Source of the DNA: Shewanella phaeophyticola
GTDB lineage: Bacteria; Pseudomonadota; Gammaproteobacteria; Enterobacterales; Shewanellaceae
Assembly (NCBI RefSeq): GCF_025398315.1
Contig: NZ_JAODOQ010000001.1
Location: 3,286,001 to 3,350,000 of the forward strand
Direction of reading: 5' to 3'
DNA length: 64,000 bases
The translations under genes and the position numbers were made by a program. Positions 38,915-49,630 of the stretch are shown here, piece by piece. Each line of letters opens with the position of its first letter. Position 1 is the first letter of the stretch. The notes beneath the pieces are model-generated. The model was not told the DNA's origin. It ran no database searches and saw only the letters and a list, made by a program, of their open reading frames with translations.

Positions 38915-40117
38915 ATGAACAACATTAGTGATGCAATTGGGGTTATTGCACAAAGTGCGGACACGGTATTTATCTTACTTGGTGCAATCATGGTGTTAGC
39001 CATGCACGCTGGCTTTGCATTTTTAGAAGTCGGTACCGTCAGACACAAAAACCAGGTGAATGCTCTGGTTAAAATTCTTACGGACTTTGCCTTTTCAGCC
39101 ATAGCTTACTTTGTCATTGGTTATCAAATCGCATACGGCAGCCACTTTTTTGTGAGTGCTGAAACATTAGGGGCTGATAATGGCTATCAGTTAGTTAAAT
39201 TCTTCTTCTTACTCACTTTTGCAGCCGCTATCCCAGCCATTGTTTCAGGCGGCATTGCCGAACGTGGCAGTTTTAGGCTCTTCTTATTTGCCTCGGCTAT
39301 GATAGTGGCTTTTGTTTACCCATTATTTGAAGGCATTATCTGGAATGGTAATTATGGCTTTCAAGCGTGGTTAGAGAGTCAGTTTGGCGCTCAATTTCAC
39401 GATTTTGCAGGCTCAGTTGTGGTTCATGCTATGGGTGGCTGGCTAGCCTTGGTAGCAATCTATATATTAGGTGCTCGCCGCGGCCGTAAGCCGGGGATTG
39501 CGTTTGCGCCCTCTAATATTCCTTTTTTAGCATTAGGCTCATGGATACTCGTTGTGGGTTGGTTTGGCTTTAATGTGATGTCAGCACAAACACTCGATGG
39601 CATTAGCGGTTTAGTCGCAGTAAACAGTTTAATGGCCATGGTGGGCGGCACGATCATCGCGCTGATAGTCGGTAAAAACGACCCTGGGTTTATCCATAAC
39701 GAGCCACTTGCTGGGTTAGTGGCGGTGTGCGCCGGTTCTGATTTAATGCATCCTGTCGGTGCATTTATAGTCGGCGGTGTCGCTGGCGGCTTATTTGTGT
39801 GGGTATACACAAAATTACAACGTAGCAGTAAAATAGATGACGTTTTAGGTGTGTGGCCATTGCACGGTTTATGTGGTGTGTGGGGCGGCATTGCCGCAGG
39901 CATTTTTGGCCAACAAGCATTAGGTGGCCTTGGCGGGGTAAGCTTAATGTCTCAATTAGTCGGTAGTGTTGCAGGTGTTGTCGTCGCATTAATGGGCGGT
40001 CTCATCGTTTACGGCATTGTAAATAAAATCTCAAGCTTACGTTTAAGCCAAGAACATGAGTTTATTGGCGCTGACTTAGCCATTCATAAAATTGGCTCAA
40101 CTAACTCAGACAAGTAA
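38915..40117 (+). CDS. amt: Ammonium transporter (Amt/Rh family)
   Basis: 400 residues from ATG 38915, with GGGAA just upstream; a TTG at 38903 is possible but less likely. Eleven or so helices. The pore histidines are visible in GSVVVHAMGG and WPLHGLCGVWGG (twin-His pair), with family segments LEVGTVRHKNQVNALVK and HPVGAFIVGGVAGG. The protein conducts ammonium into the cell under nitrogen limitation. No glnK lies beside it. The 348-bp upstream region, shared with the divergent thiolase gene, has a sigma-54-like promoter and NtrC-like half-sites. A perfect terminator follows. Confidence 0.93.
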   Translation: MNNISDAIGVIAQSADTVFILLGAIMVLAMHAGFAFLEVGTVRHKNQVNALVKILTDFAFSAIAYFVIGYQIAYGSHFFVSAETLGADNGYQLVKFFFLLTFAAAIPAIVSGGIAERGSFRLFLFASAMIVAFVYPLFEGIIWNGNYGFQAWLESQFGAQFHDFAGSVVVHAMGGWLALVAIYILGARRGRKPGIAFAPSNIPFLALGSWILVVGWFGFNVMSAQTLDGISGLVAVNSLMAMVGGTIIALIVGKNDPGFIHNEPLAGLVAVCAGSDLMHPVGAFIVGGVAGGLFVWVYTKLQRSSKIDDVLGVWPLHGLCGVWGGIAAGIFGQQALGGLGGVSLMSQLVGSVAGVVVALMGGLIVYGIVNKISSLRLSQEHEFIGADLAIHKIGSTNSDK

Positions 40118-40452
40118 CTCAAATCAGCGAGTAAAAAAGGCAGAATCAGTATTCTGCCTTTTTTACGTCTCACCTTAAGCAATTCGAACCCTCCACAATC
40201 ACCGACATAAAACCCTCGGCTAAAAGATAATAAATCAATAACATTAAGCCTTTGTCACAGCAGCTAAATACCCCAAAAACCATCCGTTATTGAACCAGAC
40301 GCCAGCACCTTTAACCGCAATAAAAATATCTGGCTTAAAGCGCAAATTTTCATTGCAAAGAATTTGGCCAAACCCTAGTATACACAACAAAAATCATACA
40401 ATTAATTTACATTCTAAGAATGTATTTTCACAACATTGTGCAAGGATGAAAA
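40118..40452. other. Intergenic region after amt
   Basis: 335 bp. Holds the amt terminator and the AGGA ribosome site of the next gene. Short frames inside were not credible; no operator was recognised. Confidence 0.6.
40133..40164. terminator. amt terminator
   Basis: Perfect 14-bp stem AAAAAAGGCAGAAT / ATTCTGCCTTTTTT, loop CAGT. The stem is repeated almost exactly at 44074-44103. Confidence 0.85.
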
Positions 40453-43400
40453 ATGTTAACGAAAACCCGCTCCTCGCTCGCATTTGCGATTTTATTTTCT
40501 CTTTCGGCTTGTGGTGGTGGCGGAGACTCTTCTGACACATCCAGTGAAACACCCGATAATCCAGCAGGCACCAGCTCACAGTCTGATATTATTAAAAACG
40601 CCAATAACTATAATGCTATTGAGTTAGAGAACGCGGCATCGCAATTAGTCAGCGCGCGCTACACTGGCAGCAAATCATTGACGACATTAACCCTCGCAAA
40701 TACCCAACATGTGTTTAAAAAAGTGGTTATTGGAGAAGGCGTTTTACTGCCTAACTTACATTTAGAAGAACTTGATTATAATGTAACCAATTCTGGAAAA
40801 GTGGATTTTACTGCCCAATGTTCGACCTCTGGCAGTATCAAATTTAAAGGCCAATTAAGCAGTCAATTTACCGGAAACCTTGCCGTAAGTTACAATAATT
40901 GTAGCGACGGCTATAGCAATAATGTCAACGGTAATATGGCCTTTTCGCTAAAAACTAACACAGACAGCCAATATAATTTTAGCTTTAACTTTGATAATTT
41001 ATCTTGGAAAGAAGGTAGTCTCACAACATCGCTCACTGGCAGCTATGGAATTAATAGCCAAGAAACCCCCAATACAGATCAATTCAGCAACAGCATCAAA
41101 ACCAATCTTCTTTATACTTACTCAGGCCAAACACAAGCACTTTTTCAGGTAACTCAAACTCAATCCTATCAAAACAACCAATTTAATTGGATCATTTCAG
41201 GCGCTTATTTTCATAGCACCTTAGGTCAATTCAACATATCGACCAATGCTTTAGATGGAAATTTAGAACAAGGAAAGATCATCGTTAAGGGCACCAATTC
41301 GTCTACGCTAGCGTTTTTAAATGGCTCTGTAAAATATACCCAAGATACAGACAATAATGGCATTGATGATGTAGGTACTTACTTTGCATCTGTTAATGAC
41401 TTAATCACCAATAATTTATCAAATAAACCGCTTGTTGATGTGGCTAAGATGTCATTACCGCCAGAAGTTTATGCGCCAAGCGGTAATAATTATCAGTTAT
41501 ATACAACAACACCACTGACAGTGTCACCAGGGCATTATTTCGATCCAGATAACAGTCTTGATCAACTCACTGTCAGTTACCGCTGGTATATTAATGGCCA
41601 GCTAGTCAGCGGGCAAACCAATTACATTCTGCCAGCTCACATTGCAGTTTATGGGGATGAAGTTAAAGTGGCAATGGTGGTTTCCGACGGTATTAATACA
41701 GTTGAGAGTGATTACTTTTTCTTTACCATTAACGACTCACCCGCACAATTTAATGCCGTTAACCTACCTAACCACATACAATCTGGCCAAACTGTGCAAT
41801 TTAGTGCATTGCTCACTGACCCAGACAATATTGATCCGGCTAAAATTGGCTCGTTAATTTCAGGTGCCTAGTGGCGCGACCATTGACAGCCAGGGACTTG
41901 TTACTTGGTCAGTCGGAAATGACTATCTTTTCCCCTTACAAAGTGTCGACTTTGTTTTTGCTCTTACCGATTCCAATGGCAATATCCTCGAATCGGCATC
42001 GGTTTCACTCGATGTAAACGCAGATAAACCTTTACCATTAACTCGCTCAGGAATTGAAGTCCCTCGTAACGAAAAATCAATGTGGGTGGGAGATTTTGAT
42101 GGTGACGGTAGCAATGAATTGGTGTCGACTGATAATAATAACAGGGTGTTTATGTTAACCGAACAAAATGGCAGTTACGTACAAACCTGGTTTTATCCAT
42201 TTAAATTAGCCACTAAAGGTACCATACAACAAGTGTTGGTTTTTGATACCAACAAAGATAATCGTGATGATATTGTGCTGATTACAACACACGGTATCAG
42301 CGTGATTAACGATCTCAATACGTTGTCATACAAACTATTCTCGACTGAGGATACGATTTTCAGCGCAGCAATCGATGATATTGATAGTGACGGAATCCCA
42401 GAAATCGCTTATTTGCATGCGCGAGGGGTGAATGATTATGAGACGGAATCTCTACTCAGTGTTATCAGCATGTCTGCGCCATCTGATGTATTATTTTCGG
42501 TCAACATTGATGCTCAGAAAGTTATTTTTGCAAATGTTGATCTGCAACCTGGTCTTGAACTTATTACCAATAGCGGTTTGGTTTATGATACTCAAACTTG
42601 GCAAAACAAGTGGGCTAACAGTACACCATTCGGAGATCGAGTCCTGACTACCGGTGATTACAACGGCGATGGCGTTAATGAGATTGCCGGGGGAAATTAC
42701 TGGTCAACGGTCAGTATTTACTCTGCTATCAATAAATCGCAATTAGCTACCGTTGAAGTATCTAATACTTGTTCAATCAATACCATGAATTTAGATAATG
42801 ACGCCGCCGACGAATTAGTGGTGGGAGAATGTCAGTCTGGAGAAGTGCATGCTTATAAGTTAACAAGTAATGAGCTATCACAAATATGGTCTCAATATAC
42901 TCCACACTCTAGCGTAAGCTCGTTAACTGTCGGCGACTCTGATAATGATGGTGAAGACGAACTTCATTGGGGCGTTGATACAATGACCACTGCCGAAGAT
43001 CGTTTGCTTGTGGCTGATATTGGTATCAATACCATCGACATTAAACAAAACCCTTCTACCGTTCAATTAGATTCTTTTAGCAGTGCAGGTTGGTCAACTA
43101 TCACTGATAATGATGAAAAAGCCGTATTCTTTGTACCGCAAACCGCAAACGGCTATCAAGGCAGTCGAATCCTGACAATGGCAGCTGATGGATCTTACCA
43201 ATTAAGTGAGCAAATATCCTCAAACTGGGATAGGAGCTTCCATGCTGTCACCACTGATTATAACCACGACGGCTTTGGCGATTTACTACTGCCAACAACA
43301 GAGTATTACGACGGAGGGATGGGTATCATGCAGTTATTTGACTATAGTTTCCACTGGCAATCTTCCACCAGCAGTCAATCTGATATTGGCGCGATTAAGG

Positions 43401-44044
43401 CATTTGATATTAACCAAGATGGTATTGAAGATGCCATTTATGCCGACGGCAAGACACTCAAAATCGTTAATATTGACGACCAAAGCCTAATTGCCCAATA
43501 CAGTTTTGAAAGCAATATTACCGACTTTGTCATCAATGAAAAAACCGTGATTGTGCACTGAAATAATACCGTAAGCCTACTAACACTAAACACGAGTTCA
43601 CTGTCAGAACAATCGTTTATAAATCAAAACTGCCAGTATTTGACGTTAATAAACCTAGATAGCGACACACAACAAGAACTGATGTGTATTAACACTGATC
43701 ATTATGAAAATAACAGCAATATCTATACATACGAAATAGCCAACTTAACCCTGGTTGAAAAAGACACTAGAGCCATCAAGCGTTCAATTTTTGGCATTGC
43801 TATCGATGAAACCACCAGCAGTAACCAAGGCTATTTTGTCGCAGTTCAAGTCGGGCAAGCATACTACAGCGAAGAAGACACAGATTATCATATTGAAAAA
43901 CACGATGTTAACAGCAATGTTATTTGGAGAAGTCCAAGTTTAATTGGTGAACCATCTGAACAAGGGCTTAAAGCACGTTACTCTACTGCGAAGGGATTAC
44001 AGCTGATGTTGTCGACAAACAAAGCAATGTATCTTATTCATTAA
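40453..44044 (+). pseudogene. FG-GAP/VCBS-repeat lipoprotein with frameshift and nonsense codon
   Basis: About 1197 residues. A lipoprotein signal ending LSACGGGG (Cys near residue 19) is followed by a novel N-terminal region, a cadherin-like stretch, then FG-GAP-type calcium-binding repeats with DxDxDG loops such as GDFDGDGSNE, NKDNRDD, DYNGDGVNE, DNDGEDE, DYNHDGFGD and INQDGIED. The frame shifts near 41868 (SLISG then PSGATIDSQG) and a TGA at 43559-43561 stands where VHWNNTV would need TGG; the frame then runs on to 44044. Surface adhesion or binding is the usual role. Two lesions of different kinds make real inactivation possible. Confidence 0.78.
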
Positions 44045-44073
44045 TCCTAGGACAATGCAGCATCAAAACCATT

Positions 44074-44103
44074 AAAAAGGCAGAATCGTTATTCTGCCTT
44101 TTT
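44074..44103. terminator. Terminator after the FG-GAP gene
   Basis: 13-bp perfect stem AAAAAGGCAGAAT / ATTCTGCCTTTTT, loop CGTT. Same stem as the amt terminator 4 kb upstream. Confidence 0.85.
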
Positions 44104-44141
44104 TGTTTAAACGGTATTCGTCTTGATTAAACCCGGGGAGA

Positions 44142-44390
44142 TCAGTGCTTAGACTTAACGCCATTCTTAACCATCTCTTGACCGCTTTCAAAGATTTCCG
44201 GCGTTACCCAGCGGCCAAGTAAAAGCTTATGGTTATCACCAAATACCGCAACAAAATGACGACCATCAGCATTACTGGTTGCCATACCCACGCCAGCAAC
44301 ACCTTCTAAACCTAAACCGCCCTTTTCAACTAACACTAAAAAGCGTTCTAAATCGGCTAAATTATCAATCACATCATTTTCAATATTCAT
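44142..44390 (-). CDS. Hypothetical small protein
   Basis: 82 residues, no signal peptide or membrane segment, ending in a basic tail KNGVKSKH. A glycine-rich run GGLGLEGVAGVGMATS precedes a likely beta-strand segment HFVAVFGDNHKLLLGRWV. GGGAAG lies a few bases upstream of ATG 44390. The family was not recognised. It stands alone between a terminator and the 3' end of an exported protein gene transcribed the same way, 119 bp away. A real gene is likely but not certain. Confidence 0.55.
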   Translation of the reverse strand: MNIENDVIDNLADLERFLVLVEKGGLGLEGVAGVGMATSNADGRHFVAVFGDNHKLLLGRWVTPEIFESGQEMVKNGVKSKH

Positions 44391-44509
44391 ATACTTCCCA
44401 AAAACTTTATAACTTGGGCGCTACTTTAGCGCATTGAACGGTAATAATCTTCATTTTATCCGTGGCAATTTCACTATTAACACTACGTTAACTGTCGCGA
44501 TTGGCTAAA

Positions 44510-45914
44510 TTAAAACTGTAAAGTGAGATCAATTAACTGTGCATCATCATCGTATGAATCAAAATTAATCGACAACATCACAGTCCCTTTTGTCAGCATA
44601 ATATTATCAAAATTATCTTCTGCGTTGGGGTATCGCTCCAACAATTGAGATTTGATAGCGGGCAAGTTGTAACTGGCAAGCACTGCGTTAAATTCACTCA
44701 TCGTTTGTGCGCCAAACATCGACTCGGTAATTTTGATTGAATTGACAACCCCCTGGCGATCAAATCCCAATAACACATTGCTATTCACCAGTACTTTGGA
44801 AGCCGTTATCTGTCAATTGGATTTGGTTGATGAGCTGTTGTGGTTGCAAGGTATAAGCTTGCTTAAATGCTAATGTCAGCAATGTTGTGATGTCGATATT
44901 ATCAAAATTACCAAAGTTAACTTTATACTTATCGGTTGCTGTTAACGGTAAAACCGCAAAGCTGTTCAGGCGAGAAACCGCCTCTTGAGACACGTTTTCT
45001 TTGTAGTCTTCAAAGGTTAATAACAAGCGACTATTTTTACCCGCAACACTATAGCCATCCCCGTGCTTTTTAAGGGGTAAATGCGCCTTAACACGATTAA
45101 GCTCATCACCTTGATGCACTTGTTCAGCAATCACCCAATTATCACTATCATAATTTTCACTTAAGGCAATTTGGTTTTGACCATGACCATTTAATAACCC
45201 TAAATCCTGAGTAATCATTAATACACGACTGCCTTTAACCACAAACCATAAGCTACGTCCGTAACCATAAACAGTTGCGCCATTATCCAGTTGCAACTGA
45301 ATACTGTGAGAGCCTAATGCTTGTTGTAAATCATCAACTGAGTCACCAATGTAAACGCCATAGGCACTGTCGGTCGTAATAAGCGCATCGGGTGCTGGAT
45401 GCCTTTGCGCTTGCTTTAACAGATTGCCTTCATTTGGCATCGTCAACTGAACAGTGGTTTGGGTGTACGACACCGCTTTACCTTGACTGTTATACGGGGT
45501 GGGATCGCTGCTAAGTTGCGTATCGTCACATAGGTTAACGTATTGCGCTGAAGTTATTACATGAATTTGTTTGGTATTAGATTTAACCCGGTTACTGTCG
45601 TCTTGCAGATCAAGACTTCGGTCAATGCCGCCAACCGTTAATCTATCAATAATTACCGCACCTGCGCCTGCTACAGCGGCTTTACGCTGTATTTCAACTA
45701 AAGCTTGCTTTACATATGCATCACGATGGGACAATACATCACCATGAGAGGATTCCAATAAGTCAGGGTCAATATCGTAAACCATTTTATTATTGGCGGT
45801 ATCGATAGTTTGCGGACTACAAAGAGGGTAAAAATCTAAAATCGGCGGTAATTTGGCGGCAAAAGAAGCAGGGCTAAAAGCCACTAAACAAACAATATAA
45901 TGTGAAAATTTCAT
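44510..45914 (-). CDS. Exported protein of unknown function (frameshifted)
   Basis: Signal peptide MKFSHYIVCLVAFSPASFAA, then about 450 residues with no membrane segment. Features: VAGAGAVIIDRLTVGG near residue 80, YGVYIGDSVDDLQQALG near 200, and a C-terminal domain LLGFDRQGVVNSIKI with LTKGTVMLSINFDS. The frame breaks near 44800: the first frame ends DNGFQSTGE while the next resumes SKVLVNSNVLLGFDR; one extra T explains it. The protein family was not recognised; a periplasmic location is likely. It is divergent from the CotH-like gene across 344 bp holding three direct repeats. Confidence 0.72.
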
Positions 45915-45956
45915 AAACCTTCCCTGAGTTAAATCCCTGTTTTTTTATTGCTATAG

Positions 45957-46021
45957 CACTTATAAGTGACTCTACTTTTTATAAGTAACTTAAGACCCCT
46001 AGCCTTTATAAGTCACTTAAG
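45957..46021. repeat. Three TTATAAGT direct repeats in a divergent promoter region
   Basis: TTATAAGT-N-ACT starts at 45960, 45979 and 46006; copies two and three extend to TTATAAGTNACTTAAG. Copy one sits in a perfect 12-bp palindrome CACTTATAAGTG (45957-45968). The remainder of the 344-bp gap (45915-46258) shows no gene. Confidence 0.6.
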
Positions 46022-46258
46022 TCAGTTTACCCTAATCTGAAATACTATTGCTGTAAACTAATCTGTGTTACTGAATCTTAGTGGGTTAGGTAAAGCCAAT
46101 AAATAAAACCCGCTTTATCATTTCTATCAATTTGCTCTATATATCCTTTTTCTCTGCACAATTTTTACACTTTTGAGTAATAACATCTTATTAACTATTT
46201 TATTTCAGTGAATCAACCGAAACCTCACTACGTAAAAGATAAGACTTAGGAGAATTTG

Positions 46259-47794
46259 ATGCTTACTATCAATAAGCTAATTAACAAAAATCGATTATCA
46301 AATCAGTCGATGATGTTATTGCTAATTATCATGCTTGCTAGCATGTTAGTACTTACCGGTTGTGACAGTGGCGCGAGCGATAGCACAACTGACACAACTG
46401 AAGTTTCCAGTTCAACAGACACTGATACCGACACTGACACAGACACAGACACAGACACTGATACCGACACTGATACAGATACTGATACTGATACTGAAGT
46501 TGATGATGCTGATTTTGAAGCCACAGACTGGACAGATGAAACGCACAGTAAAGATGTCGATCCCAATTTTGATGAAGTGTTTAGCGACACCGAAGTTAAA
46601 CGCTTTGACATTGTCGTCACCGAAGAACGTTGGGAAAGTATGTTAGATAACATGACTGAACTTTATGGCGAGTTCGGTCGAGGTTCATCAAGTAGCTTAA
46701 GCGATACTGAAGATCCTATTTTTGTGCCTGCTGAAGTCTTTTATAACGACACTCAATGGTATCGCGTTGGTATCCGCTTTAAAGGTAACTCTTCACTGCA
46801 AACCAGCTGGCAGCAGGGTATTTTAAAGCTCGCCTTTAAACTCGATTTTGATGAATATGAGGATGATTATCCGCAAATTAAAAACCAGCGTTTTTATGGT
46901 TTTAAAAAGTTTAGTTTAAAAAATAACTATAACGACGAGTCAATGCTTCGTGAAAAAGTTGCTGCTGATGTATTTAAAGATGCGGGACTCGCCGTATCAC
47001 ACACCGGCTTTTATACTTTATACGTCGACCATGGCGACGAGCCAGAATACTTTGGTTTATATACGCTAGTAGAAGAAGTGGATGACACCGTAATCGACAC
47101 GCAATTCTCAAGCGACGATGGCAATTTATATAAGCCTGAAGATGATGGTGCCATGTTTGTTGAAGGTTCGTTTAACCAAGACGATTTTGAGAAAAAAACT
47201 AACGAAGACGATGAAGACTGGTCTGACATTGAAGCGCTGTTTAGTGCACTGCATGACGACACCTATACTAGCGATCCTGCCACATGGCGCACCAATCTAG
47301 AAGCGGTATTTGATGTTGATGTATTTTTAAAATACTTAGCAGTCAATGGCATTATTCAAAACTGGGATACTTATGGCATCATGCCACACAACTATTACTT
47401 GTATAACGACCCTGACACCTCAAAGTTAACCTGGATCCCATGGGACAACAACGAAGCGTTACAAGACGGTAATCAAGGTGGTGCATTGGCGTTAGACTTC
47501 TCAGATCTTAATTCAAGCAGCTGGCCGCTTATCTCAAAACTGTACGCAGATGATGTATACCGTGAGCAATATAACGAATATATACTTGAGGTGATTAGCG
47601 ATGCATTTGAAACCAATAAAATGCAAGCCAACTATAATGCCTATTCAGCACTGGTTGCCCCTTATGCCACAACAGAAATATCTGGCTACACCTTCTTAGA
47701 AAGTACCAGTGATTTTTATAACGCAGTCGATGAGTTGTTAGAACACGCAGAAGACCGCGCCACAGCAGTTGATAAATACTTAGATACGCAGTAA
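46259..47794 (+). CDS. CotH-kinase-family lipoprotein with Thr-Asp repeat linker
   Basis: 511 residues from ATG 46259, behind AGGAG (46248-46252). The signal ends MLVLTGC, a lipobox, and a tract of 27 alternating Thr and Asp residues forms a linker. The CotH-like domain follows: VGIRFKGNSSLQ, LKNNYNDESMLREKVAADVF, GLYTLVEEVDD and TWIPWDNNEAL (the metal-binding WDND-like site). CotH proteins are atypical kinases; Bacillus CotH phosphorylates spore-coat proteins. Here the protein would face the periplasm or surface. Lone gene, divergent from the exported unknown; a terminator follows. Target unknown. Confidence 0.85.
   Translation: MLTINKLINKNRLSNQSMMLLLIIMLASMLVLTGCDSGASDSTTDTTEVSSSTDTDTDTDTDTDTDTDTDTDTDTDTDTEVDDADFEATDWTDETHSKDVDPNFDEVFSDTEVKRFDIVVTEERWESMLDNMTELYGEFGRGSSSSLSDTEDPIFVPAEVFYNDTQWYRVGIRFKGNSSLQTSWQQGILKLAFKLDFDEYEDDYPQIKNQRFYGFKKFSLKNNYNDESMLREKVAADVFKDAGLAVSHTGFYTLYVDHGDEPEYFGLYTLVEEVDDTVIDTQFSSDDGNLYKPEDDGAMFVEGSFNQDDFEKKTNEDDEDWSDIEALFSALHDDTYTSDPATWRTNLEAVFDVDVFLKYLAVNGIIQNWDTYGIMPHNYYLYNDPDTSKLTWIPWDNNEALQDGNQGGALALDFSDLNSSSWPLISKLYADDVYREQYNEYILEVISDAFETNKMQANYNAYSALVAPYATTEISGYTFLESTSDFYNAVDELLEHAEDRATAVDKYLDTQ
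46415..46495 (+). repeat. In-frame hexanucleotide tract coding (Thr-Asp)n
   Basis: 81 bp of ACNGAY units encoding 13 Thr-Asp pairs plus one Thr, with varied third bases. Being a multiple of six, copy-number change would alter linker length without breaking the frame. Confidence 0.85.
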
Positions 47795-47814
47795 TTAAAT
47801 ATTGCCTGATAAAA

Positions 47815-47854
47815 AAAGCGAGCCGAGCAGAATAAACTCTGCCAGGTTCGCTTT
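47815..47854. terminator. Terminator between CotH-like gene and convergent activator
   Basis: 10-bp stem AAAGCGAGCC / GGTTCGCTTT (one G-T pair) with an inner GCAGA/TCTGC stem, between convergent genes. Confidence 0.65.
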
Positions 47855-47887
47855 CTCATTTTAGCCTGTAAATATAAGGTGTTTGGC

Positions 47888-49519
47888 TTAAGATTCAACT
47901 GAAGCGTTATATTCATGTACCTTTCGGTAAAGTGTTGCTATGCCTATTTGTAAAGCTTCAGCGGCTTTGTGTTTATCGTTATCACACAACTCAATCGCCG
48001 ACAAAATATAATCGCGCTCGACATCTTTCATTGGCTGAATTTGATCTTTAAACTTAACTGCAACCGAGGCGGTCGAGACTTCGTAAGGCAAATCAATCGG
48101 CTCAATCCATTCTCCCTGGCACAGTGCGACTGCGCGCTCCATTGCATTTTGTAATTCACGCACATTACCTGGCCAAGCATAATTCAGTAATTTTTGTACT
48201 GATGCCCGCGATAATCCGGTAATCGTGCGATCCATTTGTTCGCAAAATTTATACAAAAACTGATTAGCTAACGGCAGTATATCTTCGCCACGATTAGACA
48301 AGGGTGGGATATCAAGCTCAATCACCTTAATGCGATACAGCAAATCAAGCCTAAAGCGACCAGCCTCGACCTCTTCCTCTAAATTGCGGTTGGTTGCGGC
48401 AATAATTCGGATATCAAATGGCCGAGAGATATTTTCACCTACACGCTTCACCTCACGCTCTTGGATTGCCCGAAGCAGCTTAACTTGCATGTTTAGGCTG
48501 GTCTCACCTATTTCGTCTAAAAATAATGTGCCGCCTTCCGCCTCTTCAAATAACCCTGCCCGCGCGCGATCGGCACCAGTAAATGCTCCTTTTACATGGC
48601 CAAATAATTCAGACTCGAGTAAGGTTTCACTTAATGCGCCACAATTAACAGTAATAAATGGTTTGTGTTTACGCTTTGAGCACAAATGAACATATCGACT
48701 CACATACTCTTTGCCCACACCGCTGTCACCAGTCACCAAAATAGACGAGTCAACTTTAGCGACTCGACGCGCCATATCCATCAGTTTTAACATTGATGGA
48801 CTTCGCACCACAAAACCAGGTGTGGGGTCAATATCGCCATTAATAAAGGCTAACTGCTGTTTTTTACGGTTAAGTCTTTCTTCTAACTTTTGAAAATCCT
48901 CAGTCAATTTAACCAATATCTGATTACTGTCCGCGATTTCAAAATAAGGTAAATGAGGGGTTAGTTTATCGCCCCAATTTTCTTTAAATCGACCAACAAC
49001 ATGACAGGTCTTTGAGCCACTAGCACAACAACTGTCTTCGATAAAATACACCTCACGGCCAGTGCGATAGGTCTCATAACCACTGGCAAATCCAACGAGT
49101 GTCCAACAGACTCCTGTTTCAGACTCACCAATGAGGTCTAGGTGCTGTTCGGCCTCATAAGAGTTAACAATGGTGGATTCAATGATTGGTATATCACCCT
49201 CGCCATCGCTGATCTTGATGTCGATGGTATTCACTAAACCAAACAACCGGTGCAGATGCTCGCCGCCAAAACCTTCGGCAACCACTTCCGGAAATTCTTT
49301 ATGTAACATCTCCGCCGTTCGCCATCCATGAGCATAACCAAAGCGGGTTAAAATCTTTCTTGCACCACGTTGACCTAGGGTTTCAATAATTTCTTTTCTT
49401 AATAAACCTAATGCTAAAGCATCAAAAATCAATACCCTACGTTGCATAAAACGAACAAGTGAGTCAGTTGGCGAAATCGTCAGTAACTCTTTTAACGTTA
49501 ATTCCTTTGCCTTCATCAA
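47888..49519 (-). CDS. XylR/DmpR-type sigma-54 activator with V4R sensor
   Basis: 543 residues. N-terminal XylR-type domain (about 10-110) and V4R domain (about 110-200, with ETYRTGREVYFIEDSCCASG and CHVVG) form the aromatic-effector sensor; then a B-linker, AAA+ (GDSGVGKE, GAFTGA, FLDEIG) and Fis helix-turn-helix (GIATLYRKVHEY). In XylR/DmpR/TbuT this sensor binds toluenes or phenols and derepresses the AAA+ domain. It is divergent from the FAD reductase gene whose promoter is sigma-54 type, and paired operator sites lie between. Aromatic effector and direct target are strong inferences. Confidence 0.92.
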   Translation of the reverse strand: MMKAKELTLKELLTISPTDSLVRFMQRRVLIFDALALGLLRKEIIETLGQRGARKILTRFGYAHGWRTAEMLHKEFPEVVAEGFGGEHLHRLFGLVNTIDIKISDGEGDIPIIESTIVNSYEAEQHLDLIGESETGVCWTLVGFASGYETYRTGREVYFIEDSCCASGSKTCHVVGRFKENWGDKLTPHLPYFEIADSNQILVKLTEDFQKLEERLNRKKQQLAFINGDIDPTPGFVVRSPSMLKLMDMARRVAKVDSSILVTGDSGVGKEYVSRYVHLCSKRKHKPFITVNCGALSETLLESELFGHVKGAFTGADRARAGLFEEAEGGTLFLDEIGETSLNMQVKLLRAIQEREVKRVGENISRPFDIRIIAATNRNLEEEVEAGRFRLDLLYRIKVIELDIPPLSNRGEDILPLANQFLYKFCEQMDRTITGLSRASVQKLLNYAWPGNVRELQNAMERAVALCQGEWIEPIDLPYEVSTASVAVKFKDQIQPMKDVERDYILSAIELCDNDKHKAAEALQIGIATLYRKVHEYNASVES

Positions 49520-49533
49520 GCAGTACCAAATTT

Positions 49534-49570
49534 ATTATCACTTTGATAACACTACTACCAAAGTGATAAT
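49534..49570. promoter_or_regulatory. Upstream activator sites of the respiratory cluster
   Basis: ATTATCACTTTG (49534-49545) is perfectly inverted at CAAAGTGATAAT (49559-49570). The first copy is itself a palindrome TTATCA-CTT-TGATAA; the second keeps one half, TGATAA. Centres are 20 bp apart, about two helix turns, and lie about 95-115 bp before the predicted transcription start, as in XylR/DmpR enhancers. Confidence 0.7.
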
Positions 49571-49630
49571 TACGGCTTCATAAAATTGTCTTATTTGAGA
49601 CGGGGTTCAAAAATAATCGCCTGTTTTTTT

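Noticed and set aside
46415..46495. Possible CRISPR or tandem-repeat array
   Set aside because: The units are 6 bp, in frame and coding Thr-Asp; there are no spacers.
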